From Paludibacteraceae bacterium (GTDB taxonomy: Bacteria; Bacteroidota; Bacteroidia; Bacteroidales; Paludibacteraceae): 43,549 bases of DNA. The position numbers and the translations under genes are program-made. The stretch covers positions 1 through 43,549 of the forward strand of contig CAJOIZ010000019.1 in NCBI GenBank assembly GCA_905234835.1. The letters are read 5' to 3'. Of this stretch, positions 32,701 to 41,014 are shown one piece after another; the first letter of the stretch is position 1, and each line of letters opens with the position of its first letter. The notes under the pieces were generated by a model. That model did not search any database. It saw only the letters and a program-made list of their open reading frames with translations, and was not told the origin of the DNA.

Positions 32701-32819
32701 GTCTGCACAGCGAAGCAGATCGTAAGAATTGAATTCAGACCCGGCTCCCCAGAGCCGCCTGTAAAGAATATGGCATCGTCTATTGCGTCAGAATACTATT
32801 CTGACATCGGCTCTGCCGA
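32701..32819 (+). repeat. Composite palindromic element, copy 5 (interrupted)
   Basis: The first stem is GTCTG...CAGAC with about 20 extra bases between GTCTG (32701) and GAATTGAATTCAGAC (32726-32740). CGGCTC/GAGCCG (32742-32747 with 32752-32757), the ATATGGCATCGTCTATTGC spacer, GTCAGAAT/ATTCTGAC (32787-32794 with 32798-32805) and TCGGC/GCCGA follow. It ends just before the antiporter promoter. The rest of 32243-32930 holds no further recognisable gene. Confidence 0.7.
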
Positions 32820-32846
32820 AATAGCTCTAAAAAATCTGCGGAAACG

Positions 32847-32877
32847 TTGTGTGTTTGCACAGAAAACCGTATCTTTG
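32847..32877 (+). promoter_or_regulatory. Promoter of the antiporter operon
   Basis: TTG (32847-32849), a 20-bp spacer and TATCTTTG (32870-32877), about 53 bases before the ATG. Confidence 0.6.
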
Positions 32878-32930
32878 CCGCCCTTTTGCATACTTGCTCC
32901 TGTTGGGGAGACTGATAAATAAACCGAGTT

Positions 32931-34280
32931 ATGGTACACGATTTGTATATCCTGATGATTACGGCGGGCATAGTCAGCCTGCTGTTCAAACTGTTGAAGC
33001 AACCTGTAGTGTTGGGTTACATTGTTGCCGGAGTACTGGTCGGTCCTAACCTGTTTGGTGAGAACCTTGTCAGCCATGAGAACGTGGAGGCATGGGGCAA
33101 CATCGGCGTGTTGTTCGTGTTGTTCTGTATCGGTCTCGAGTTTCGCCTGAAGAACCTGTTTGAGAGCGGCAAAGTGGCGCTGGTAGGTGCTGCCACCATC
33201 ATCATCGGTATGTTGATCTTGGGCTACGGCGTGGGGCGTTTCGCCTTGCTTGACAATGTGAACTCGCTCTTCTTGGCGGCTATGCTCTGTATGTCGAGTA
33301 CCACTATCGTGATGAAGGCGGTGGACGAAGCCGGATTAGGTAAGGCGCGCTTTGTCAAAGGCGCTACCAGCATCCTTATCTTTGAGGACATAGTGGCGGT
33401 CGTGCTGCTGGTGCTGCTCTCCAGTATTGCTGTCAAGAACAGTTTCGAGGGCGTCGAACTGCTCAAGAAAGTCGGTGTGCTGGCCGTGACGCTTGTGATA
33501 TGGTTTGTGGTGGGTATATTGATTATCCCCACCTTGCTCCGCAAAGTGCGTCCGTACCTTAATGACGAGACGCTTATTATCCTTGCGCTCGGTCTGTGCC
33601 TCGGTATGGTGCTGACGGCGGAGGAAGCGGGTTTCAGCAGTGCGCTTGGCGCGTTCGTGATGGGTATGGTGCTCGCGGAGACGCTTGAGGCGCACCGCAT
33701 AGAGCATCTGATGGCTCCGCTCAAGAACGTCTTTGCAGCTATCTTCTTCGTCTCGGTAGGTATGATGATTAACCCAGCGTCGTTAGCGACCTATTGGTCC
33801 TCTATACTCTTTGTGTCCGTAGTCATCATTGTGGGTATGATTGTCTTCGGCACGTTGGGTTGCTGGTGGGGAGGCGAGACGTTCAAGGACTCGATGCTGA
33901 CGGGCTTCTCTTTTGTGCAGATAGGCGAGTTCTCGTTCATCATCGCTGCGTTGGGAAGCAAACTCGGAGTTACTGACCCCGCTATTTATCCTATTATCGT
34001 TGCCGCCAGTGTGCTTACTACCTTCCTCACACCGTATATCATGAAGGCAACGGTCCCTTGTTATGATTTCCTGTACAAGCACGCCTCGCCGCGTCTGCGC
34101 GACAAGATTGACCGCCGCGAACAGGAGGTGGAGCAGGCGGAACAGGCAGCGCTGACTGCTACAGATACCGGCGCACCGTCCACTGCCGACAAGGTACGTC
34201 ACGCTGTGCGCAAGACAGTTGTTACCAAGCATGTCGTCAATCTCTTCCTGCAGAACATGAGCGAGAACGACAAGCATTAA
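32931..34280 (+). CDS. CPA2-family cation:proton antiporter
   Basis: A 449-residue membrane protein with about twelve helices, from a family that exchanges sodium or potassium for protons. KQPVVLGYIVAGVLVGPNLFG is the hallmark N-terminal re-entrant segment. FVLFCIGLEFRLKNL is the next conserved helix, and ATSILIFEDIVAVVLLVLL carries the ion-binding Asp of the KefB/YbaL-type proteins. GEFSFIIAALG is also typical. After the last helix (about residue 375) comes a charged tail with a Glu/Ala-rich part (EQEVEQAEQAAL); the TrkA-N domain of KefB is absent. The gene has its own promoter and is followed after 26 bases by the TPR-like gene. A role in pH or cation balance is inferred. Confidence 0.9.
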   Translation: MVHDLYILMITAGIVSLLFKLLKQPVVLGYIVAGVLVGPNLFGENLVSHENVEAWGNIGVLFVLFCIGLEFRLKNLFESGKVALVGAATIIIGMLILGYGVGRFALLDNVNSLFLAAMLCMSSTTIVMKAVDEAGLGKARFVKGATSILIFEDIVAVVLLVLLSSIAVKNSFEGVELLKKVGVLAVTLVIWFVVGILIIPTLLRKVRPYLNDETLIILALGLCLGMVLTAEEAGFSSALGAFVMGMVLAETLEAHRIEHLMAPLKNVFAAIFFVSVGMMINPASLATYWSSILFVSVVIIVGMIVFGTLGCWWGGETFKDSMLTGFSFVQIGEFSFIIAALGSKLGVTDPAIYPIIVAASVLTTFLTPYIMKATVPCYDFLYKHASPRLRDKIDRREQEVEQAEQAALTATDTGAPSTADKVRHAVRKTVVTKHVVNLFLQNMSENDKH

Positions 34281-34306
34281 CGGCATGATATGCCAGAAAG
34301 AACACT

Positions 34307-36118
34307 ATGAAAGATTTGGAAAAGATAAAGAAACACCTTCGCGACATCTTCGCAGAATCGCTGCAAGAGATGGCTTCTGAAGAAGGGGACAAAGACGCTC
34401 CCCGTGAACAAGAGGCGGTCCCTGTCGAAGAGAAGGCTGTTGTGCCCGATGAAGACACGGACGACGGCAATGCGCCCGGCTATGAGAAAGGCGCTTTGGC
34501 TTTCCTTCGTGAGGTCGGCAAACGCAACCAGTTCAAACTTCACATGCTGCATAAGTCGGATGACGACGCACTGTGCACCTTCAAGTACCAGGGCGGCTAC
34601 TTCGTTGTACGGGTCAATCTCAAGGAGCCGCTGGTATTCTTGCAGTTCGTACGGTTTGCCGTACTGCCTTATACAAAGGACAATTACATTCGTGCACTGC
34701 AGATTTGCCACCGGTGCAACTCATGCTATTGCTACGCCAAGTTTACCTTCACCTTCGAGGAGGATACCAATAACCTTCTCTTCAACATCGCCATCGAAAC
34801 CATTGAGCCTTCGGAACGCGTCTTCCTGTCTTACCTCGGTATGTGTATGCGGATGGCGAACGAAACGCGTGACTATATATCCGGCTCCAAGCAGGGAAGA
34901 CTTCCTTCGGTCAATCCGATGCCCGAAGACGATGAAGACTTTATCAACCTTAGGCGTGACCTATACCGGTTGGCGCAGGCGGAAATGACGCAGGAGGACA
35001 AGAGCATACGCAAGCGCAAACCCAAAGCCAAACGGCCGCAGGCAGACTCGCTTGCCGAGTATCTTACTTATCTCTTCGACGGCGAACAGCAGGAAGACCT
35101 GCTTTCGCTTACAGTCCAGTCTTCCGCAGGAGTACGCGAACTGACAGACTCGGAACAGATTGCAGGGTTCAAACTCTTGGAGACGGTAATCAAAGGCACA
35201 GGAAGAAAGGCATCGTTTGTCAGCACATCGCCTGTTGTCATTACGGTGGATGCTACGGCTAACCATTACATCTTCACCCTTCATCCCTTGTTGGACGAAA
35301 AGGACTTCCTCTCTGTGCGTATGACTGCTGTCCGTACGCCGCATGAGTTCTTGCAGAACTATACCCCTGCTGCTGTCTATACGCCGCAGGCGTTCTCTCT
35401 CAAGCTCTGTTACCCCAAGAAGGCAAAGAAGGCTGCGGCTGCAAGCAAAAAGGATGCCGATAAGCAGGAATCGCTCGTGCCGGGCAGGACAGAGATGTAT
35501 GTGGACCTCTTCCACCATGCGCACGAACTGGTGCAGAACGAGTTTTACATGCAGGCGATTGTCTTTCTACAACCCGTTTACGAGGCGCTCAAAATGAAAT
35601 ACTGGGAACTGCGGGGACATGACCGTGACCTCTTCTTCGCGGTATGCTACGACCTCGGATTCTGCTACACCGAGTTGCGCCTCTTCGAGAAAGCCTATTT
35701 CTACCTGGATATCACGCGCAACAGCAACCGCTACGACTGTGAGCAGATGTATTTCAACTCGCTCGCTGAAGGGCGCGACGTGCGGATATTCGAGGACCTG
35801 CAGAGCGAGATAGAGGAGATACGTCATTCTATTCACAATCTGCGTGCGGAGGATTCCGACCCGGACGGAGTGGACGATGAGAACGACGATTTCTATGGCG
35901 GTGACATCGGACAGGTGGGACTCAACCGTATGATTGAGTACTATGCCTTCCTCCAACGCCGCTTGGGTTATTCGCAAATCAACTTCGGATACTTGGATGC
36001 CGCCGAAGAGACCTTCCGGCAACTACTCAAGCACGACGGTAGTCGCGACTATGCGGAACAGGAACTTAAGCGGATTGCCCGTTTGAGGACCAGCGAACAG
36101 CACCGTAAGTTGCATTGA
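34307..36118 (+). CDS. Hypothetical protein with C-terminal TPR-like region
   Basis: A 603-residue cytoplasmic protein without signal peptide. An acidic low-complexity part (about residues 20-60) follows a short basic helix. Residues about 65-190 (FLREVGKRNQFKLHMLHKSD ... RALQICHRCNSCYCYAKFTF) resemble a small alpha/beta domain like YbjN or secretion chaperones, with four Cys in the stretch CHRCNSCYC. A second such region may lie at about 255-360. Residues about 390-600 are helical with TPR-like pairs (FYMQAIVFLQPVYEALKMKY; CYDLGFCYTELRLFEKAYFY; YLDAAEETFRQLLKHDG). I do not know a named family. It is probably co-transcribed with the antiporter. Its last 53 bases overlap pnuC on the other strand. 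Confidence 0.8.
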   Translation: MKDLEKIKKHLRDIFAESLQEMASEEGDKDAPREQEAVPVEEKAVVPDEDTDDGNAPGYEKGALAFLREVGKRNQFKLHMLHKSDDDALCTFKYQGGYFVVRVNLKEPLVFLQFVRFAVLPYTKDNYIRALQICHRCNSCYCYAKFTFTFEEDTNNLLFNIAIETIEPSERVFLSYLGMCMRMANETRDYISGSKQGRLPSVNPMPEDDEDFINLRRDLYRLAQAEMTQEDKSIRKRKPKAKRPQADSLAEYLTYLFDGEQQEDLLSLTVQSSAGVRELTDSEQIAGFKLLETVIKGTGRKASFVSTSPVVITVDATANHYIFTLHPLLDEKDFLSVRMTAVRTPHEFLQNYTPAAVYTPQAFSLKLCYPKKAKKAAAASKKDADKQESLVPGRTEMYVDLFHHAHELVQNEFYMQAIVFLQPVYEALKMKYWELRGHDRDLFFAVCYDLGFCYTELRLFEKAYFYLDITRNSNRYDCEQMYFNSLAEGRDVRIFEDLQSEIEEIRHSIHNLRAEDSDPDGVDDENDDFYGGDIGQVGLNRMIEYYAFLQRRLGYSQINFGYLDAAEETFRQLLKHDGSRDYAEQELKRIARLRTSEQHRKLH

Positions 36119-36737
36119 CGCACCAGAACACGTATTGTGCCACCATGCAGTACGACTCTGCCTGCCACCACATCACTACGTACAGCAGGTCAATGAACAG
36201 CCAGATGAACCACTGTTCTCTGTATGCCATGACCAACAGTATCTGTGCAGCAAAAGCGGGAACAGTGGTCAAGGCGTCTAAATACGGCTGCGTGTCATTC
36301 GTGTAATGCCCTAATACCCATCCTGTCAACAGGGACAGTGCCAACAGACCGGCACATAGCACGGCAAATGCTGTCGGACGCATACGGCGGAAAGGGATAA
36401 CGTCACGCGTCTTCTTGCCTTCGTCACCTTCCTTCAGCAGTTTGCGCCAGTTGTAGATGCCGTATATCTGTGAACAGAAATAGAAGACGTTGATGGCGAT
36501 GCCGCCGTAGAAACGCTCCAACACGCATAGGTAGGTATAGGTCAGTATCTGCCCGAAGCCGAAGAAGAAAGTCAGCCACTTGCCTTGGGCGCACAGCACT
36601 ACAGAACAGACGCCGAACAATGCGCTGATTAGTGCCCAGATGTTGTCGGGAGCGATTAGATACGTTACTGCCTGCACGGCGATGCCTGCTGACAGCAGGA
36701 TAACCGTAGTCCGCTTATTTTGGTCTGCTGTTCTCAT
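36066..36737 (-). CDS. pnuC: PnuC-type nicotinamide riboside transporter
   Basis: A 223-residue membrane protein with seven or eight helices, like the PnuC transporters that bring in nicotinamide riboside or a related vitamin. Family features are IYGIYNWRKLL (the WxxW-like stretch of the substrate site), GFGQILTYTYLCVLERFYGG and QWFIWLFIDLLYVVMWW. The start ATG at 36737 lies inside the end of the upstream lipoprotein gene, overlapping it by 23 bases, which suggests translational coupling. A longer upstream in-frame start is not needed. Its stop lies within the last codons of the TPR-like gene from the other strand, so the two genes overlap tail to tail by 53 bases. The substrate in the PnuC family may also be thiamine or riboflavin. 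Confidence 0.88.
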   Translation of the reverse strand: MRTADQNKRTTVILLSAGIAVQAVTYLIAPDNIWALISALFGVCSVVLCAQGKWLTFFFGFGQILTYTYLCVLERFYGGIAINVFYFCSQIYGIYNWRKLLKEGDEGKKTRDVIPFRRMRPTAFAVLCAGLLALSLLTGWVLGHYTNDTQPYLDALTTVPAFAAQILLVMAYREQWFIWLFIDLLYVVMWWQAESYCMVAQYVFWCVNATYGAVRWSSNGQSA

Positions 36738-37896
36738 CCTGCCAGCGGAATGTCTCCTCGAAATCCCAGTTGTCACGTATCTTCAGTTGCTTGGGGAAGT
36801 AGTACATCGGTTCAGGTTGGCGTTTCTGTATATAGTCGCCGGTCGTCCATATACTGTCGCCGTTCAGGTCTTGGTAAACACGGAGCATATACGTGCCTGC
36901 CTTGAGTTTGTCAAATAGTACATCGCCTCCTTCCCCTATAGGCTTTGTGGCTGTCAGCTCGTCCTTGCCCGTAAGAAGTTCGGCAAACAGATTCGGCATG
37001 GCGGGAACAACTATCACGTGTAGCGATGCTGTTGCGGAGGAATCCTTTTTCGCGGCTGCCACTTTGACGGAATCCCGACGCAGACTGTCTGTCATCAGGC
37101 TGTCCCGTTGCAGGCTGTCAGTCACCAGACTGTCTTGCGGCAAGGCTTTCTTCATAGTGTCTCGGGGTAAGATGCAGTTGAACAGACGCAGCGTCACACC
37201 CGAGTCAGGTACAGTGATAGGTTGCTCTTCAAAGGCGATTGGCTCGTTCGGCTCGTAGGTATAGGTGCGGTTGCTGTCCGACAAGGCATAAAGACGGTAC
37301 GTCCCTGCCGCGATATGACGTATCACGAAGTGACCTGTTGTGTCTGTGCGTGCAATACGGAGAAAAGGTTTCTTATAGACTATGCTGTCCTCTGCCTCTG
37401 CCGGATGGATGCCTACTATTGTCCCGCCTGCGGGCTTCAGCGTCTTGGCATAAATGACATTCCCTGACAGACTTAGCGAATCAATCTGGTCGCCAGTAGA
37501 GAACGACAGCGTATAGTCTTGCAGAGCGTTCTTCTCGTTGTTGTCTTGGATAGCCTGGCCGAAATGGATGGTGTAGGTTGTGTTGGGAAGAAGCGAGTCG
37601 TTCAGTGTCACGGATACTTTCTTGCCGACGGCTTTGATAATCGGTTGGGTCTGCCCAGGAGGGGAAATCAGCACTTGTTCGGTGGCGCGGTCTAATTTGA
37701 CGTATTCATCAAACCGTATCTGTATCTCTTGCGACTGTACATGTGTGGCACCGTCTGCAGGAACGGATGACAGCACCCGTGGAGGAATGGAATCCACCGG
37801 TCCGCCTTGTGGTCCTGCACCACGGCTGGCGCAACCTGTCAGCAGACCCGCCGTCCCGAAGATAAGACACAACGATATATATCTTCCCGCCGCCAT
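36715..37896 (-). CDS. Lipoprotein with Ig-like (Big_5) domain
   Basis: A 393-residue lipoprotein. The signal AAGRYISLCLIFGTAGLLTGCAS puts the lipid on a Cys near residue 22. IPPRVLSSVPADGATHVQSQ to YTLSFSTGDQ (about 35-140) is a Big_5 Ig-like domain. Next comes a carboxypeptidase-regulatory-like beta-sandwich (VIYAKTLKPAGGTIVGI to AAGTYRLYALSDSN), then a repeated spacer (DSLVTDSLQRDSLMTDSLRR-type, about 250-275), and a second beta-sandwich (GTYMLRVYQDLNGDSIWTTG). Bacteroidetes proteins of this type lie in the outer envelope; function is unknown. I chose the ATG at 37896, since the upstream extension consists of heptamer repeat DNA. The DSLxxDSL spacer contains near-perfect 7-residue internal repeats. 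Confidence 0.85.
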   Translation of the reverse strand: MAAGRYISLCLIFGTAGLLTGCASRGAGPQGGPVDSIPPRVLSSVPADGATHVQSQEIQIRFDEYVKLDRATEQVLISPPGQTQPIIKAVGKKVSVTLNDSLLPNTTYTIHFGQAIQDNNEKNALQDYTLSFSTGDQIDSLSLSGNVIYAKTLKPAGGTIVGIHPAEAEDSIVYKKPFLRIARTDTTGHFVIRHIAAGTYRLYALSDSNRTYTYEPNEPIAFEEQPITVPDSGVTLRLFNCILPRDTMKKALPQDSLVTDSLQRDSLMTDSLRRDSVKVAAAKKDSSATASLHVIVVPAMPNLFAELLTGKDELTATKPIGEGGDVLFDKLKAGTYMLRVYQDLNGDSIWTTGDYIQKRQPEPMYYFPKQLKIRDNWDFEETFRWQDENSRPK

Positions 37897-37904
37897 AACA
37901 CAAA

Positions 37905-37990
37905 AGCTCTCAACTTTCAACCTTCAACTCCCTGACTTCTTTCAACTTTCAACTATCAACTATCAACTCTCAATTATCAACTATCAACTC
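37905..37990 (+). repeat. TCAACTN heptamer array between two minus-strand genes
   Basis: TCAACTT, TCAACCT, TCAACTA, TCAACTC and TCAATTA words run from just before the Ig-like lipoprotein start to the end of the S41 peptidase gene. The array enters the peptidase reading frame and supplies its last residues and its stop codon (TGA at 37972-37970). Confidence 0.8.
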
Positions 37991-39523
37991 CATCGCTTTC
38001 CTCAGCGCCTTGTCCTCACGGAGCATAAACTCGACACGTCCTCTTTGGAAGTAGTATCGTTCTACGATGTCTGCCCCTAACAGTTCTTTGACCTCGTCTT
38101 TGTGCCGCAGGATAGCCTCTCGGAATGACGGACACAGACGGGTGCGCAGAGCCTTCATCTCCTGCAATGCCGTGGAGTCGATATCTTCTTTCTCGCCCAT
38201 CTCTATCAGTTCGTCCATGTAACGTGATGTCTCGGTCTTATACACAACCCCCTTGCTCTCAAGGTAGTTCATGAAGTCGTCCAGGTCTTCGTCTGTTACC
38301 TCGAACTGGTTGGGACGCACGATGGCGTTGTGCGTCTGGCGATAATGGTTGGCGTAGTCGAAGAAACGGTGTTCCTTGGCGAGCGTATAGCATATATCCA
38401 CTTTCTGCGAGTCGGTCAGCACAATATCGGGCTGGATGCCCCCTGCCGTATCGCGTTTTAGTTTCTCCCCGCGTTGCTGGGCGGCATAGTTGATGGCCTG
38501 TATGCATCGGCCCGAAGGCAGGTAGTAGTGCGCCGTTGTCACTTTCAGGTTACCCCCGTAGGCGATAGGGCGGATGGATTGCACTAACCCCTTCCCGAAT
38601 GTACGTTCGCCGATTAGTGTGGCGCGGTTCAGTTCCTGAAGACTGCCTGACACGATCTCTGCAGCCGATGCTGTGCCGCCGTTAACGAGGAAGATTAGCG
38701 GAAGCGTCGGATAGACGGGTGATGAGGAGGTTGTGTACGAGCGGTTGGCGGTGTGCGTCTTGCCTTTGGTGGTCACCACTTCTGTCCCTTTGTCCACGAA
38801 CAGGCTGACTGTCCGTATCGCTTCGTCAACGAGTCCGCCACCGTTACCTCGCAGGTCGATTACCAATCCGCTCAGCGGGTGTTCTTTCTCCATCTGTTGC
38901 ACGGCTTCGTACAATGCTGCCGCACTGCCCGATGTGAACTCCGAGAACAGAACGTACCCGATGCTGTCCTGATAGCGGTTGTAGTATGTCACGGCGGGAA
39001 GGTGAATCTCTTGTCTTGTTATCTCGCGCTCAAGGAGTTTCTTCTCGCCCTCGCGCTCAATGACTATCTTGACTGTTGTACCTGCCTCGCCGCGAAGACG
39101 GTTGCTCACCTCTTTGGTCGGCTGACCGTCACAGCGGAAACCGTCCACTTTCACCAAGCGGTCGCCGGCACGTATGTCGTTCACCTGTGCAGGCATATCT
39201 TCGTAGGGCTCAGCGATATAAATCATGCTGTCGCGGGTCATAATCATCGCACCGATACCGCCGTACTGCCCTGTCGTCATGATACGCAGATCCGTGTCGT
39301 GCTCCTTCGGGATATAGATGGTGTAGGGGTCCACCTGGCGGAGCATCATGCGGATACCTTCCTCCGTCATGCGGTCGTAGTTGAGCGTGTCAAAATAGTT
39401 CATGTCCAACTGACGCATTACATCGGTCAGTATCGTCATCGACTTGTCGATACGGGATGTCGGCTCTTGCGCTGTAGCGGTCAGCGGTAACAATAAAACA
39501 AGTAAGGGTAATATGCGTTTCAT
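37970..39523 (-). CDS. S41-family C-terminal processing peptidase
   Basis: A 517-residue exported serine peptidase of the Prc/CtpA type, which trims or degrades periplasmic proteins. A signal peptide (MKRILPLLVLLLPLTATA) is present; I start at this ATG (39523). A PDZ domain follows (GGIGAMIMTRDSMIYIAEPY, DIRAGDRLVKVDGF). The catalytic domain shows LVIDLRGNGGGLVDEAI, FLVNGGTASAAEIV with Ser286, and GERTFGKGLVQ with Lys311, the Ser-Lys dyad. The C-terminal helical region completes it. The last residues, ELIVDN and the stop, are encoded by a heptamer array, so the chain probably once ended elsewhere. It lies 19 bases after coaD in the same direction. Confidence 0.93.
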   Translation of the reverse strand: MKRILPLLVLLLPLTATAQEPTSRIDKSMTILTDVMRQLDMNYFDTLNYDRMTEEGIRMMLRQVDPYTIYIPKEHDTDLRIMTTGQYGGIGAMIMTRDSMIYIAEPYEDMPAQVNDIRAGDRLVKVDGFRCDGQPTKEVSNRLRGEAGTTVKIVIEREGEKKLLEREITRQEIHLPAVTYYNRYQDSIGYVLFSEFTSGSAAALYEAVQQMEKEHPLSGLVIDLRGNGGGLVDEAIRTVSLFVDKGTEVVTTKGKTHTANRSYTTSSSPVYPTLPLIFLVNGGTASAAEIVSGSLQELNRATLIGERTFGKGLVQSIRPIAYGGNLKVTTAHYYLPSGRCIQAINYAAQQRGEKLKRDTAGGIQPDIVLTDSQKVDICYTLAKEHRFFDYANHYRQTHNAIVRPNQFEVTDEDLDDFMNYLESKGVVYKTETSRYMDELIEMGEKEDIDSTALQEMKALRTRLCPSFREAILRHKDEVKELLGADIVERYYFQRGRVEFMLREDKALRKAMELIVDN

Positions 39524-39542
39524 AATGGTTGTGTGAATAAGC

Positions 39543-39992
39543 TTATGGAAGGGGGTAGGGGACAAACGGACGGATATCCTTGTGATAACCGTATAGTTCG
39601 CGCACTAACGATGAGGATATGTAGGCGTGTTCGGGACGGGCATAAAGCACCACTGTCTCTATCCCGTCTAACTGTCGGTTGGCTTCTGCCATCGTCTGTT
39701 CGTATTCAAAGTCTTGCACCGACCTAACGCCCCGCAGCAGAAAGTGTGCGCCGTGACGGCGGGCGAAATCGACGGTCAGACCGTCAAACACCTCTACCGT
39801 TATGCGGTCTTCTTGTTGGAACAGGTCGCGTAGCGACTGCTCGCGGAAGGACAATGGGAACATCTCGCTCTTTTGGCTGTTCTTCCCTATTCCTATCACC
39901 ACGCGGTCAAAGAGTTCCAGTCCTCTTTGTACCAAGTCTAAATGGCCGACCGTGAACGGGTCAAAGCTGCCGGGGAAAATCGCTGTACGCAT
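39543..39992 (-). CDS. coaD: Phosphopantetheine adenylyltransferase
   Basis: Makes dephospho-coenzyme A from 4'-phosphopantetheine and ATP, the fourth step of coenzyme A synthesis. The 149-residue length is normal. FPGSFDPFTVGHLDLVQRG (6-24) contains the nucleotidyltransferase TxGH motif (Thr14-His17). FLLRGVRSVQDFEYEQTMA is the substrate-binding stretch, and HAYISSSLVREL is the C-terminal ATP-binding ISSxxxR motif. It lies five bases after the acyltransferase gene and 19 bases before the S41 peptidase gene on the same strand; no link of function between these genes is evident. Confidence 0.96.
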   Translation of the reverse strand: MRTAIFPGSFDPFTVGHLDLVQRGLELFDRVVIGIGKNSQKSEMFPLSFREQSLRDLFQQEDRITVEVFDGLTVDFARRHGAHFLLRGVRSVQDFEYEQTMAEANRQLDGIETVVLYARPEHAYISSSLVRELYGYHKDIRPFVPYPLP

Positions 39993-39997
39993 ATATG

Positions 39998-41014
39998 TTA
40001 GTCGGTTCTTTGTTTGGCGGCTTCATAGTTGAGGACGGGGTTGCGGTACATCTCCCGCAGCTTGTCCGTCAGAAAAGCCTCGTCTTTGTTTGGTATGTCT
40101 ATCAGGGCAAGTCGTTCCTGCAGATACTGCTCGAAGGCTTCGCCTCTGTCATAGATTTCGTATCCTATATGTATCTGATAGTCTATCCGTTTCGCCACGG
40201 CTTGCACTTGCTCGTTGCGCGTCATAGCCTCCAACTCCTCTTTGTGTGCATCCATCCAGTGGTTCAGGCTCGGCGTGATGCGATAGACCACGCGCCCTTT
40301 CTTGCCGAAGATGCCTGTTTTCATCGACAGCTCGTCCTCACCTTTGCGCTTGTGCCAGTGCGGATTGTCGCGCCGTTGCTGCATCTCTGCTGCCTTCAGG
40401 TAGTCGCATGGGTCTAATTCGTAGCTGATGCTCACAGGGCAGATGTTCAGCTCGCGCACTGCCGACAGGAAATCGTCACACCCCATCGTCAGCATCTTCA
40501 GCACTGCGGGCTGTGTCACATCATTGCCGTCTTTGGCTCGGCCTTCGCGCTGGGCCAACCAGATACTCTCCCCCTTATGCCGCAGATAGTGTATGTACGC
40601 ACTCAGGTGTTGCGCATTCTTGATGGCATCTTTCGCTCCCCCGTTGCGAATCACCACGTAACAGCGGTTGTAACGCACTAACCACTCGATCCACCGTTTG
40701 CTCAGCAGGTTGTTGCCGATGCCCATATACGGGCGGATGAAGTAACGCATACGGAGCAGGTAACTCAGCCACGCTGCATCCATGATGATGTCGCGGTGGT
40801 TGGTCAGAAAGGTCGCCCCGTGACCGATGTCCTCGCGGATAGCTTTCTTGTCGGCTTTGCTCTGCCACGGACTGCCGCCGCCACCGGGTTCCATCCGCAA
40901 CGAAGTGGCTTTCCTGCGGCGGATCACTTCAAGGAAAGGAAAGACGAACAGAAAATCGGTTGCCGTTAGTAGCGGTCCGACCCGGTATGCTTGTATGTCC
41001 TTGTATGCGTTCAT
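39998..41014 (-). CDS. PlsC-like phospholipid acyltransferase
   Basis: A 338-residue protein related to glycerol-3-phosphate/lysophosphatidate acyltransferases. The substrate motif reads FLTNHRDIIMDAAWL, with the His-Arg-Asp triplet of the NHxD-type active site. GIGNNLLSKRW and the later IWLAQREGRAKDG match the second and third conserved blocks (EGxRxxDG). The rest is a positively charged C-terminal region without a strong membrane helix, so it is probably a peripheral inner-membrane enzyme. The exact acceptor (lysophospholipid or glycerol-phosphate) is uncertain. Its ATG overlaps the yigZ stop codon in ATGA, and it is followed by coaD after five bases, so these three are translated as a unit. 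Confidence 0.85.
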   Translation of the reverse strand: MNAYKDIQAYRVGPLLTATDFLFVFPFLEVIRRRKATSLRMEPGGGGSPWQSKADKKAIREDIGHGATFLTNHRDIIMDAAWLSYLLRMRYFIRPYMGIGNNLLSKRWIEWLVRYNRCYVVIRNGGAKDAIKNAQHLSAYIHYLRHKGESIWLAQREGRAKDGNDVTQPAVLKMLTMGCDDFLSAVRELNICPVSISYELDPCDYLKAAEMQQRRDNPHWHKRKGEDELSMKTGIFGKKGRVVYRITPSLNHWMDAHKEELEAMTRNEQVQAVAKRIDYQIHIGYEIYDRGEAFEQYLQERLALIDIPNKDEAFLTDKLREMYRNPVLNYEAAKQRTD

